NCBI GenBank assembly: GCA_038133505.1 | Contig: JAYPTI010000121.1 | Coordinates: forward strand, 1 to 10,272 | Reading direction: 5' to 3' | Source of the DNA: JAYQUR01 sp038133505 | Lineage (GTDB): Bacteria > Pseudomonadota > Alphaproteobacteria > MPNO01 > UBA830 | Length of the DNA: 10,272 bases | Shown: one piece after another, positions 1 to 6,724 of the stretch | Layout of the letters: each line of letters begins with the position of its first letter | Numbering within the stretch: position 1 is the stretch's first letter | Position numbers and translations under genes: made by a program | Notes under the pieces: model-generated | Databases searched by the model: none | The model's input: the letters and a program-made list of their open reading frames with translations, nothing else | What the model was told of the DNA's origin: nothing

Positions 1-1025
1 GCGGTAAGATGCCCGTTGCGGCCGAGATGTCCGCGAAGGCGGGCGGCGAGACGTCCGAACCCGTCTGGCGGCGGCCGGCCCTCCAGAAGTGCGAGCAGCG
101 CCGAGTTCGCCGCGACGGCCCAGCGCAGCCTCAGGTGCCGGACCGACCAGGCGACGACGCCGCGCTGCGGCGCGAACAGCAGGCTGAGCGCGAACAGCGA
201 GGCGGCGGCGAGGACAATCACCGCGCCGGCCGGCATCGACGGGAGCAGCGCCGAGACCGCGCCGCCGATCCAGCCCGCGAGCGCGCCGAACGCGCCCGAC
301 AGGACCGTCATCCGCCCAAGTCTTTCGGTCCAGAAGCGCGCCGCCGCGGGCGGGATGATCACCAGCGCGATGATCAGGACGAGCCCCACCATCTTGAGGC
401 CGATGGCGACGATGGCGAGCAGCAGGCCGAGCATCGCGAGGTCGAGCCGCCGCACCCGCCAGCCCTGTGCGGCGGCGAAGCCTTCGTCGAAGGCGACGGC
501 GCCGAATTCCTTCGTCATCAGCAGCGCCGCGCAGATCGTCGCGGCCGAGGCGACGGCAATCAGCAGCGCCTCGTCCGCCGTGATCGCGGCGGTGGAGCCC
601 AGCAGGAAGCTGTTCAGTCCGGCCCGGCTGCCGGTCTCCAGAGTCTGGATATGGCTGAGAAGGACGATGCCGAGGCCGAAGGCGACCGACAGCACGGTGC
701 CGATGGCGGCGTCCTCCGGCAGGCGCGTGTGGTCGCGCATGAGCTGCACCGCGAAGACGCCGAGCGCCCCGGTGATCGCCGCGCCCGCCATCAGCACGCC
801 CGGCTCGCGCCCGGTCCCGCCCAATGAGAGGGTGACGAGAAAGCCCAGCGCGACCCCCGGCAGCGTCGCATGGCTGATCGCGTCCGAAATCAGCGCGCGC
901 TTCCTGAGGAACGAGAACACCCCGATGACGCCGCCGCCCGCGCCGAGCGCGATGACGCCCGCCAGCACGGCGGATGTGTTGTAGCCGCTGCGAAAGAGAA
1001 GAATATCGATAAGGTCGGAGAACAT
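1..1025 (-). CDS. Metal ABC transporter permease, TroC/MntC type (partial, 3' end outside window)
   Basis: Inner-membrane channel subunit of a manganese/zinc/iron-chelate ABC importer (ABC-3 permease family). The frame starts at ATG 1025, ten bases after the ATPase stop, and stays open to the window edge (341 residues seen). The N-terminal region is typical of the family: a hydrophobic segment at about residues 17-40 is followed by RKRALISDAISHATLPG (41-57), a conserved stretch of TroC/SitC/MntC permeases. Further hydrophobic segments lie near 58-70, 78-96, 108-125, 138-170, 196-226, 240-262 and 266-285. After the last one, a charged tail from about residue 288 runs past the edge. Classic family members are about 280 residues, so this is a C-terminally extended form; some TroC/MntC proteins carry a DtxR-like tail. 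Substrate is inferred from the operon. A second permease gene could lie beyond the edge. Confidence 0.9.
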   Translation of the reverse strand, partial: MFSDLIDILLFRSGYNTSAVLAGVIALGAGGGVIGVFSFLRKRALISDAISHATLPGVALGFLVTLSLGGTGREPGVLMAGAAITGALGVFAVQLMRDHTRLPEDAAIGTVLSVAFGLGIVLLSHIQTLETGSRAGLNSFLLGSTAAITADEALLIAVASAATICAALLMTKEFGAVAFDEGFAAAQGWRVRRLDLAMLGLLLAIVAIGLKMVGLVLIIALVIIPPAAARFWTERLGRMTVLSGAFGALAGWIGGAVSALLPSMPAGAVIVLAAASLFALSLLFAPQRGVVAWSVRHLRLRWAVAANSALLALLEGRPPPDGFGRLAARLRGHLGRNGHLT

Positions 1026-1035
1026 TTTCGGCGGT

Positions 1036-1839
1036 TCAGACCGCGCGGGCGATCGCCCGGATTTCGGTGGCGGCGAGGCGGCCGCCGTAGGCCTTCTGCA
1101 GGTTCTCCTCGGACAGCACGCGGTCGATAGGGCCGGCGGCGATGCGGCGCACGTTGAGGATGAAGGCGTGATCGAAGTAGTCGCCAACCGTCTGCAGGTC
1201 GTGATGGACGCAGACCACGCTCGCGCCGTCGGCGCGCAGGTCGCGCATCACGTCGACAATGGCCTTTTCGGTCGCGGCATCGACGCCGGCGAACGGCTCG
1301 TCCATCAAATAGAGCTTCGCGTCCTGTGCCAGCGCGCGGGCGAGGAAGACGCGCTGCTGCTGGCCGCCCGACAGCTGGCCGATCTGGCGGTCGGCGAAGT
1401 CGGCCATGCCGACCCGGTCTAGGCACGCGCGCGCCGCCTCGCGGTGGCGGCGGCGGACCGGTTTGCACCAGCCGATGCGGCCGTAGAGGCCCATCGCGAC
1501 GACGTCCTCGGCCGAGGCCGGGAAGTCCCAGTCGACGCTGGAGCGCTGCGGCACGTAGGCTATCGATTTTCGGCTGTGTTTGAGCGGCGTGCCGAAGACG
1601 CGCACGTCGCCCGCCAGCGTCGGCACCAGGCCGAGCACCGCCTTGATCATCGTCGATTTACCCGCGCCGTTGGGCCCGATGACGGCGACCAGCGCCTCGT
1701 CCGGCGCGTCGAACGCGACGTCCCAGACGGCGGGCTTGTCGTGATAGGCGACCGTGAGGCCGCGGATCGACAGCGGGCCGTCGCGGCTATCCGCTGCGGC
1801 CTGCGCGTCGTCGAGCGGTATCAGGCGCGGCGGGTTCAT
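1036..1839 (-). CDS. Metal ABC transporter ATP-binding protein (TroB/MntB-like)
   Basis: Cytoplasmic ATPase that powers the metal importer encoded on either side. The 267-residue product has every ABC ATPase element: Walker A GPNGAGKST (55-63), Q-loop glutamine in YVPQR (Q98), signature LSGGQQQR (156-163), Walker B LYLMDEP (176-182) and switch histidine in VHHDL (211-215). The pattern YVPQRSSVDWDFP (95-107) is characteristic of the Mn/Zn/Fe-chelate ATPases of the TroB/MntB/SitB group. The ATG at 1839 is chosen because its ATGA overlaps the TGA of the binding-protein gene by 4 bases, a sign of translational coupling, with an AAGGA-like site about ten bases upstream. The same frame stays open upstream to 2445, but that part is antisense-free shadow of the binding-protein gene read in another frame. 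About 20 N-terminal residues precede the ABC core and show no special feature. Confidence 0.95.
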   Translation of the reverse strand: MNPPRLIPLDDAQAAADSRDGPLSIRGLTVAYHDKPAVWDVAFDAPDEALVAVIGPNGAGKSTMIKAVLGLVPTLAGDVRVFGTPLKHSRKSIAYVPQRSSVDWDFPASAEDVVAMGLYGRIGWCKPVRRRHREAARACLDRVGMADFADRQIGQLSGGQQQRVFLARALAQDAKLYLMDEPFAGVDAATEKAIVDVMRDLRADGASVVCVHHDLQTVGDYFDHAFILNVRRIAAGPIDRVLSEENLQKAYGGRLAATEIRAIARAV

Positions 1840-2822
1840 TCGGCGTCCGTCCTTTCGGCGAGCTGGCCGCCGAGACCGCGCGCCGGGATCGCGCCGCCGA
1901 GCGCGCGCACGACGGTCGTCACGTTGTGGTCGAACATGCCGACATAGGTGCCGGTGTAGTCGCCCTTCGATCCCATCGCGTCGGAGAACAGCGCCCCGCC
2001 GATGCGCACCTTGTGGCCGCGGGCGGCGGCGCCGTCGATCAGCGCGCGGACGTTGCGTTCGGAGACCGAGGTCTCGACGAACACCGCGCCGATGCGGCGG
2101 TCGGCAAGGACGGTCACGAGCTCCTCGATGCGGCGGATGCCCGCTTCGCTCTCGGTGCTGATGCCCTGGATGGCGAGTACGTCGATCCCGAACGCGCGCC
2201 CGAAATAGCCGAACGCGTCGTGCGCCGTGACCAGCGCGCGGGCGTCCTTCGGGATAGACGCGATGGCGGTGCGCGCCTTTTCGGACAGGGATGTCAGCTG
2301 CGAGAGATAGATTTTCGCACCGGCGCGGTGGTGCGCCGCATTGGGCGGGTCGGCCTTGGCGAGCGCGTCGACCGCCACCGAAAGCGCCTGCGCCCACAGT
2401 GCCGGGTCCATCCAGATATGCGGATCGTGCCCGCCGCCGTCCCATGGCAGGAGATGGCTGCCGGCGAGTGCGTCGCCGACCGCGACGACGGGTTTGCGGG
2501 CGGCGAACCGCGCCATCATGTCGGTCATCTGCGCTTCGAGATGCAGCCCGTTATAGACGATGAGATCGGCGCGGGTGAGCTTGGCGACGTCGGAGCGGGT
2601 GAGGCGATAGAGATGCGGGTCGACACCCTCGCCCATCAGCGTGGCGATTTCGGCGCGGTCGCCGGCGATCGCGGAGAGCGGCTCGCCGATCTGGGCGATG
2701 GTCGCGACGACGCGGATCTTCGCGGTTGCGGGCGCCGTCCACGCCGCCGTCGCCGCCAGGGCGGCGATGCACAGTGCGAGCGCGCGCAATACGTTTCCTC
2801 TTCGAGTGTCCCTTTGCCTCAT
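1836..2822 (-). CDS. Periplasmic metal-binding protein of the ABC importer, TroA-like (Zn/Mn)
   Basis: Cluster A-I solute-binding protein that captures Mn2+ or Zn2+ in the periplasm and delivers it to the permease. Counting from a GTG at 2831 (331 residues), the likely ligands are H73 (DPHLY), H138 (DPHIW), H204 (TAHDAFGYF) and D284 (FSDAMGS). This His-His-His-Asp set and its spacing match TroA (H68, H133, H199, D279), which binds Zn and Mn; manganese-specific PsaA/MntC usually have Glu at the third place. The His-rich loop of ZnuA is absent. A signal peptide is clear: basic residues, the hydrophobic run LALCIAALAATAA, then an ATA-K cleavage candidate. Start choice is open: ATG 2822 is reported, GTG 2831 is possible, and TTG 2789 has the best Shine-Dalgarno site. 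It is first in the transporter operon. Confidence 0.9.
   Translation of the reverse strand: MRQRDTRRGNVLRALALCIAALAATAAWTAPATAKIRVVATIAQIGEPLSAIAGDRAEIATLMGEGVDPHLYRLTRSDVAKLTRADLIVYNGLHLEAQMTDMMARFAARKPVVAVGDALAGSHLLPWDGGGHDPHIWMDPALWAQALSVAVDALAKADPPNAAHHRAGAKIYLSQLTSLSEKARTAIASIPKDARALVTAHDAFGYFGRAFGIDVLAIQGISTESEAGIRRIEELVTVLADRRIGAVFVETSVSERNVRALIDGAAARGHKVRIGGALFSDAMGSKGDYTGTYVGMFDHNVTTVVRALGGAIPARGLGGQLAERTDAE
2795..2801 (-). promoter_or_regulatory. Strong Shine-Dalgarno site suggesting a TTG start at 2789
   Basis: On the minus strand AGAGGAA lies five bases before a TTG codon at 2789-2787, in frame with the metal-binding protein. A start there would give a shorter signal peptide beginning MRALALCIAAL, still with a hydrophobic core but only one basic residue. 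The upstream ATG at 2822 has only GGTGG five bases before it. Sequence alone does not decide between them. Confidence 0.4.
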
Positions 2823-2917
2823 CCGTCCCACCGGCGGTTCCGCTTTTTGCGGCTTTCCCTCAGCTTACCGCAGCAGGGGATTATCGCAACCGCTAATAAT
2901 GTAAAACATGCCTAAAT

Positions 2918-2937
2918 AAATTAGCAGAAGCTAATTT
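2918..2937. promoter_or_regulatory. Palindromic operator candidate, MntR/DtxR-like, upstream of the metal transporter
   Basis: A perfect inverted repeat AAATTAGC-AGAA-GCTAATTT sits about 95 bases upstream of the ATG of the metal-binding protein, in an AT-rich island within GC-rich DNA. Its core TAGC-N4-GCTA is the same core and spacing as the E. coli MntR site upstream of mntH, as I recall that site. A further GCTAAT half-site occurs at 2892-2897. The position fits control of the transporter operon by a metal-sensing repressor. No regulator gene is in the window, so the identity of the protein is inferred. Confidence 0.55.
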
Positions 2938-3008
2938 TAGGACGCGACATATCGCTGCGGAAAACGCCGCGACGCGGACAGGGTCGGGTTAGCGGGAGCG
3001 CGTGACGG

Positions 3009-3392
3009 TCAGGAAAGGACCGCCATGAAGTCGCACTGGATCATGGTGATCGCGTCGTCGTCGAGCTTCTGGGTGTGGCGGGCGGGGCGCGCGTGCTCGT
3101 CGGGGAACATCGCCGTCCATTCGGCGTTGAGCGCCGTGCGGTCGGCCGGGTCCTTGAGCCAGACGGTGATCTTGATGATGTCGTCGACCGTGCCGCCGGC
3201 GGCCTCGACGATGTCCTTCATGTGCTGGAAGCACAGCGCGCACTGTTCCTCGATCGTGTCGGGCACGCTTTCGGCGCGCGTGTCGCGGCCGTGGATGATG
3301 CCGGAGGCGAGGATGTTGCCGATCAGCGAGGCGTTGGGAATCGGGTTCTTGTGAACGAACCCGGCGATTTCGATGCTCTTGCGCTTTGCCAT
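3009..3392 (-). CDS. RidA family protein (YjgF/YER057c/UK114)
   Basis: Small cytosolic protein of 127 residues, normal length for the family. RidA proper deaminates reactive enamines and imines such as 2-aminoacrylate; many family members have other or unknown roles. Visible family features are LASGIIHGRDT (28-38), the central helix with CALCFQHMKDIVEAAGG (51-67), the strand DDIIKITVWLKD (70-81) and the PARHT stretch with R105, matching in place the carboxylate-binding Arg105 of E. coli RidA. Near the C-terminus, where E. coli RidA has Glu120, the alignment puts D121, so catalytic deaminase activity is plausible but not assured. ATG 3392 is chosen because it begins four bases after the stop of the redoxin gene; an in-frame start further upstream would overlap that gene. 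It has no strong ribosome site of its own and is probably translated by coupling. Confidence 0.9.
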   Translation of the reverse strand: MAKRKSIEIAGFVHKNPIPNASLIGNILASGIIHGRDTRAESVPDTIEEQCALCFQHMKDIVEAAGGTVDDIIKITVWLKDPADRTALNAEWTAMFPDEHARPARHTQKLDDDAITMIQCDFMAVLS

Positions 3393-3396
3393 GTGA

Positions 3397-4017
3397 TCAG
3401 TCCGCGTATTTGATGGAGCAGCCGTAGCCGCGGGTCTTGGCGACCTGCACGTCACGGCCGGCCTTGAGGTCGGAGAGCGCCGCGCGCACGTAGTTCGTCG
3501 CGCCCTCCACCGAGCTCGGATGCCAGTTGGAATCGCTGTCGATCGCGCCGTAATAGGCGAGGGTGCCCTTTGGATCGATCACCGCCATGGTCGGCGTATG
3601 GCGCGCGGCGTAGGCGCGGCCGACCTTGCCGTCGGGATCGAGCAGCACCCGGCTCGGCTCGGCGCCGCGTTCGGCGTTCTTGGCGACCGCCTCCTTGCCG
3701 CCGAGATGGCCTCCGAGGCCCGGCGCGGACGACAGAATCTGCAGCCAGACGATCCCGTCGCCCGTCGCTTCCTTCTGCAGCGCCTGCATGTTGTCGGAGC
3801 CGTAATGCTTCACGACGTAGGGGCACTGGTGGTTGGTCCATTCGAGGACGACCGTCTTGCCGCGATAGGCGGCCAGCGACACCGGGCTGCCGCTGCTGTC
3901 GGTTGCCGAAAAGGCGGGCGCGGGCGCGCCGACCGACGGGGTGGCCGACGCCGGCGAAGCCGCCGCCGCACCGAAGGCAAGCGCGGCGAAGAGCGAAAGG
4001 GCGGTGCGTCTATTCAT
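3397..4017 (-). CDS. Exported redoxin (AhpC/TSA, thioredoxin-fold) protein
   Basis: Thioredoxin-fold protein of 206 residues that is probably exported to the periplasm. The N-terminus has MNRR, a hydrophobic run to about residue 20 and a cleavage candidate after SPASA (25). The redoxin domain follows, with GAPAPAFSATDSSG (30-43), KTVVLEWTNHQCPYV (54-68) and HTPTMAVIDPKG (140-151), where the cis-proline TPT is seen. There is one cysteine, C65, where thioredoxins have CxxC, and a second near the end, C200 in YGCSIKY. This single-Cys active site plus C-terminal GCS motif is typical of the PRX_like1/redoxin-domain group, whose reaction is poorly defined. A GGAGG site lies eight bases before ATG 4017. 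It leads a two-gene unit with the RidA gene. Confidence 0.87.
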   Translation of the reverse strand: MNRRTALSLFAALAFGAAAASPASATPSVGAPAPAFSATDSSGSPVSLAAYRGKTVVLEWTNHQCPYVVKHYGSDNMQALQKEATGDGIVWLQILSSAPGLGGHLGGKEAVAKNAERGAEPSRVLLDPDGKVGRAYAARHTPTMAVIDPKGTLAYYGAIDSDSNWHPSSVEGATNYVRAALSDLKAGRDVQVAKTRGYGCSIKYAD

Positions 4018-4085
4018 GGTCCGGTCCTCCGGAGAAGATTGGGTTCACAAAAGGTAACACGCAGCACGCCGGGACGATCCCCTCG

Positions 4086-4111
4086 AATTTTCAGGATCGG
4101 CCATGAAAATT
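4086..4111. promoter_or_regulatory. Inverted repeat, possible operator upstream of the redoxin-RidA unit
   Basis: AATTTTCA and TGAAAATT form perfect 8-base arms around a 10-base spacer. The repeat lies in the 116-base gap between the end of the DUF6285-type gene (4134) and the redoxin start (4017), about 70 bases before that start. Arms and spacer suit a dimeric repressor. It could also be a weak hairpin downstream of the catabolic operon, but no T-run follows the arms, so a terminator is less likely. The regulator is unknown. Confidence 0.35.
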
Positions 4112-4133
4112 TGCCGGGTCGCGGGAGCGGCGC

Positions 4134-4517
4134 CTATTTGACGTAGCGCGGATTATCCTCGGCAAGCCGGGCGAGCACGTCGTTCTTCAGGAGCGCCAGC
4201 GCGGTCTTGCGGTCGCGCTCGTTCGCACCCCTGTCGAACCGGCCGGCGCGGAGATCGGCAGCGAACAGCCGGTTCAGCCGGTCGAGCGCCGCCTCCGGCG
4301 GCTCCGACGGCAACGCGGTATAGAGCCTCTGGAGTTCCTCGATCTCGCCGCGAAAGGCGGAGACGCCGCCTTCCAGCTCGCGCCGGGCAATGCCCATGGC
4401 CGACGAGATCAGCGCGACGTGATAGCGCTGGCGCGCGGTCAGGTCGGGCGCGACCTCGTCGGAGAGCAGCTTCTCCGCAATGCCGATCAGTTCGACGGCG
4501 TTCGGCCGGTTCCGCAT
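4134..4517 (-). CDS. DUF6285-type small protein, putative partner of the phosphotransferase (LvaB-like)
   Basis: A 127-residue protein, mostly helical by eye, without signal peptide or membrane segment. The N-terminal part (RPNAVELIGIAEKLLSDEV, 4-22), the central RYHVALISSAMGIARREL (31-48) and the C-terminal KTALALLKNDVLARLAEDNP (104-123) match what I know of DUF6285 proteins, which are encoded next to phosphotransferase genes of the acyl-CoA type. In Pseudomonas putida a small protein in this position, LvaB, is needed for activity of the 4-hydroxyacyl-CoA kinase LvaA. The ATG at 4517 shares its A with the TGA of the kinase gene (TGATG), so translation is coupled and a complex is likely. No catalytic residues can be assigned. 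It ends the minus-strand operon with a TAG stop. Confidence 0.85.
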   Translation of the reverse strand: MRNRPNAVELIGIAEKLLSDEVAPDLTARQRYHVALISSAMGIARRELEGGVSAFRGEIEELQRLYTALPSEPPEAALDRLNRLFAADLRAGRFDRGANERDRKTALALLKNDVLARLAEDNPRYVK

Positions 4518-5500
4518 CAGAGCGCTCCCGTGAGTTTGAGGCATTCGTATTCGAGCTCGGCGATCCGGCGGCCGATCAGCGCCAGCTCGAGGCTCGGCTC
4601 CCGGCCGGAGCGGTGGCGCATCGCCTGATGCAGCGCGATTACCGCCCAGCGGACGTGCGCCATGGCTTCCCAGTAGGCGATCTGCCTGAGGTCGATCTTG
4701 CGGCCGGACGCCCTTTCGTAGGCGTCGAAGAACGTCTTCCGGTCCGAGATGCCGCCGGCTTCGAGCGACGGGCCCGAGAACCGCCAGCAGCGCGCGCAGA
4801 ACCAGGCGAGATCCTCGTGCGGGTCGCCCCAGCCCGCGAACTCCCAGTCGAGAACGCCGGTCAGCTCGCCGTCGTTGACCATGTAGTTGCCGGTCCGGAA
4901 ATCGCGGTGGCACAGAACGATCTCGCCAGACGGCGGCGCGTTGACCTCGAGCCAGCGCAGCGTCCATTCGAGCGCCGGGTGCGGTTCCGGCTCGCGGTCG
5001 AGATAGGCGCGGTATTTCGCGACCGCGTCGAGCGCGGGCGACGCCGAGATCGGCTCCAGGAAATCGAGACGCTCCGACGGCGGCCGGATCGTGTGGATGT
5101 GCGCAAGCTCGCCGCCGAGGGTCGCCGCGATTTCCGGCATCGGGCCCATGCGCGTGATGCGCACGCCGAGCGCCTCGCCGTAGATCCGGCGCATGATGTA
5201 GAACGGCTTGCCTGCGACCGTCGGATCGCCGCAGTACCACATCGGTTCGGGGACGGTGACGCCCGCTTCCAATGCCGCCTCGATCAGGCGGAACTGCTGT
5301 TCCAGCGGCCGGCTCTCCGGCACGGTCGACAGCGGCTCCGCGCGCAGCACGAATTCGTGCTCGCCCTCGTGTTCGCCGCCGCGGATGCGGACACTGAGCG
5401 CCCGGTTCTCCTGAATCGCGCCGCCGCTCAGCAGGTCTCCGTCCTCGACGGCGACGCCGTCGGCGCCGGCAACTTCCCTAAACCACGGTACCAGGGGCAT
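4517..5500 (-). CDS. Phosphotransferase family protein, acyl-CoA kinase candidate (LvaA / ACAD10-11 kinase-domain type)
   Basis: Cytosolic kinase of the aminoglycoside-phosphotransferase fold, 327 residues. The catalytic loop CHRDFRTGNYMV (197-208) gives D200 as catalytic base and N205 as metal ligand, and VLDWEFAGWGDP (216-227) supplies the metal-binding D218. GGAIQENRAL (26-35) forms the nucleotide loop region, and FVLRAEP (50-56) has Arg where most kinases have Lys. This is the pattern of the group found beside acyl-CoA dehydrogenases, not of antibiotic-resistance enzymes. Known relatives, LvaA of P. putida and the N-terminal domains of ACAD10/ACAD11, phosphorylate the 4-hydroxyl of 4-hydroxyacyl-CoA. 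Start ATG 5500 comes one base after the dehydrogenase stop, with GGAG ten bases upstream inside that gene. Substrate is inferred from neighbours. Confidence 0.92.
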   Translation of the reverse strand: MPLVPWFREVAGADGVAVEDGDLLSGGAIQENRALSVRIRGGEHEGEHEFVLRAEPLSTVPESRPLEQQFRLIEAALEAGVTVPEPMWYCGDPTVAGKPFYIMRRIYGEALGVRITRMGPMPEIAATLGGELAHIHTIRPPSERLDFLEPISASPALDAVAKYRAYLDREPEPHPALEWTLRWLEVNAPPSGEIVLCHRDFRTGNYMVNDGELTGVLDWEFAGWGDPHEDLAWFCARCWRFSGPSLEAGGISDRKTFFDAYERASGRKIDLRQIAYWEAMAHVRWAVIALHQAMRHRSGREPSLELALIGRRIAELEYECLKLTGAL

Positions 5501-5501
5501 T

Positions 5502-6698
5502 TCAGTCCCAGCTCCAGAAATCGAGGCCTTCGTTCAGCAGGAAGCGCGACAGGACCATCTTGTGGGTCTCCGACGAGCCGTCGACCAGCCGCGCCTGCCG
5601 CGCGTAGCGGTACATCCATTCGAGCGGCGTGTCCTTGGAATAGCCGCGCGCGCCGCGCAGCTGGATCGCCGTGTCGATCGCCTTGTGGAGCGTCTCGGAG
5701 ACCATGACCTTGGCCATCGAGACCTCCTTGCGGGCGAAGTCTCCCGAGTCGAGCTTCACCGCCGCGCGCATCGTCAGCAGCCGGCCGATCTCGATCTGCA
5801 TCGCGGCCTCGCCGAGCATCCACTGCACGCCCTCGTGGTCGGCGAGCGACTCGCCGAACGCCTCGCGTTCGCGGACGTAGTCGAACGTCTCCTCCAGCGC
5901 GCGCTTGGCCATGCCGGTCCAGCGCATGCAGTGCGTCAGCCGCGCCGTGCCGAGGCGTATCTGCGTCAGCTTGAGGCCGTCGCCGATCTCCATCAGGCGG
6001 TTTTCGTCGGGAATCTCCAGCCCGTCGAATTCGATCTCGCAGTGCCCGCCGTGTTCCTCGGGCCCCATGATCGGGATGCGCCGCAGGATTTCCCAGCCCG
6101 GCTGGTCGGCGTCGAACAGGAAGGCGGAGAGGCCCTTGCGCGTGTCGTAGGACGTGCGCGCGATCAGGATGAAGTGCTGCGCCTCGCCGGCGCCGGTAAT
6201 GAACCACTTGCGCCCCCGGACGACCCACGTGTCGCCCTTCCTGTCGGCGCGGGTCAGCATCGCCGTCGGGTCGGAGCCGGATCCGGGCGCGGGTTCGGTC
6301 ATCGCGAAGGACGAGCGAACCTTGCCGTCGACGATGGGCTGCAGCCAGCGTTCCTTCTGAGCCTCGGTCGCGACCTTGTTGAGGACGATCATGTTGCCGT
6401 CGTCGGGGGCAGCGGAGTTGAAGCAGACCGGCCCGAAGATCGAGCGGTTCATCTCCTCGTAGCAGGCCGCCATGCCGGCGACGCTCAGGCCCTGGCCGCC
6501 GCGTTCCCTGGGCATCTGCAGCGCCCACAGGCCGGCGTCCTTCACCTTAGCGCGGACGTCTTCCAGCACGTCGGCGCGAATGTTCTCGTGTTCGTCGTAA
6601 TTCGCCCTGTCGGCTTCGAGCGGCAGGATGTGCGCGGCGACGAACTCGCGGACGCGCTTCCGGTAATCCTCGGTTTCCGGGGAAAGCGAAAAATCCAT
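5502..6698 (-). CDS. Acyl-CoA dehydrogenase family protein (ACAD10/11- and LvaC-like)
   Basis: FAD enzyme of 398 residues, full length for the family. Order seen: helical N-terminal domain (1-125), flavin-binding stretch SSFAMTEPAPGSGSDP (129-144), beta domain with KWFITGAG (164-171), then the C-terminal helical domain with REAFGESLADHEGVQW (278-293) and QLRGARGYSKDTPLEWMYR (346-364). The catalytic position falls in LVDGSSE (371-377): where medium-chain enzymes have Glu in YEGT, this protein has D373, as in ACAD10/11-like enzymes with their ADG motif. In the lva pathway the matching enzyme LvaC removes phosphate from 4-phosphoacyl-CoA to give an enoyl-CoA. Ordinary alpha-beta dehydrogenation remains possible. 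ATG 6698 lies 17 bases from the assembly gap and has an AGG-type ribosome site; the next gene follows after one base. Confidence 0.95.
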   Translation of the reverse strand: MDFSLSPETEDYRKRVREFVAAHILPLEADRANYDEHENIRADVLEDVRAKVKDAGLWALQMPRERGGQGLSVAGMAACYEEMNRSIFGPVCFNSAAPDDGNMIVLNKVATEAQKERWLQPIVDGKVRSSFAMTEPAPGSGSDPTAMLTRADRKGDTWVVRGRKWFITGAGEAQHFILIARTSYDTRKGLSAFLFDADQPGWEILRRIPIMGPEEHGGHCEIEFDGLEIPDENRLMEIGDGLKLTQIRLGTARLTHCMRWTGMAKRALEETFDYVREREAFGESLADHEGVQWMLGEAAMQIEIGRLLTMRAAVKLDSGDFARKEVSMAKVMVSETLHKAIDTAIQLRGARGYSKDTPLEWMYRYARQARLVDGSSETHKMVLSRFLLNEGLDFWSWD

Positions 6699-6714
6699 CT
6701 GCCTACCTTTACAT

Positions 6715-6724
6715 NNNNNNNNNN
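6715..6724. other. Assembly gap (10 N)
   Basis: Ten N separate the 3' part of the short-chain dehydrogenase gene from the ribosome-binding region of the acyl-CoA dehydrogenase gene. The length is probably nominal: the reductase lacks roughly 40 C-terminal codons, so at least about 120 bases should be missing. Confidence 0.99.

Noticed and set aside
9..984. Two overlapping plus-strand open frames of 272 and 322 codons
   Set aside because: The minus strand of the same stretch encodes a permease with clear family motifs; the plus products are low-complexity Arg/Ala/Pro-rich.
1840..2445. Upstream extension of the ATPase frame, suggesting a larger fusion protein
   Set aside because: The stretch overlaps the binding-protein gene in another frame and has no domain; the ATGA overlap fixes the ATPase start at 1839.
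2940..3008. Terminator after the RidA gene
   Set aside because: GC-rich short inverted repeats are present, but no stable stem followed by a T-run on the minus strand was found, so read-through toward the metal operon remains possible.
4517..5500. Aminoglycoside resistance gene
   Set aside because: The fold is the same, but the kinase sits in a beta-oxidation operon beside a dehydrogenase and DUF6285-type partner, and has the acyl-CoA-associated sequence pattern.
4613..5707. 364-codon plus-strand open frame
   Set aside because: Antisense to the phosphotransferase and dehydrogenase genes, whose catalytic motifs are intact; no domain is visible in the plus product.
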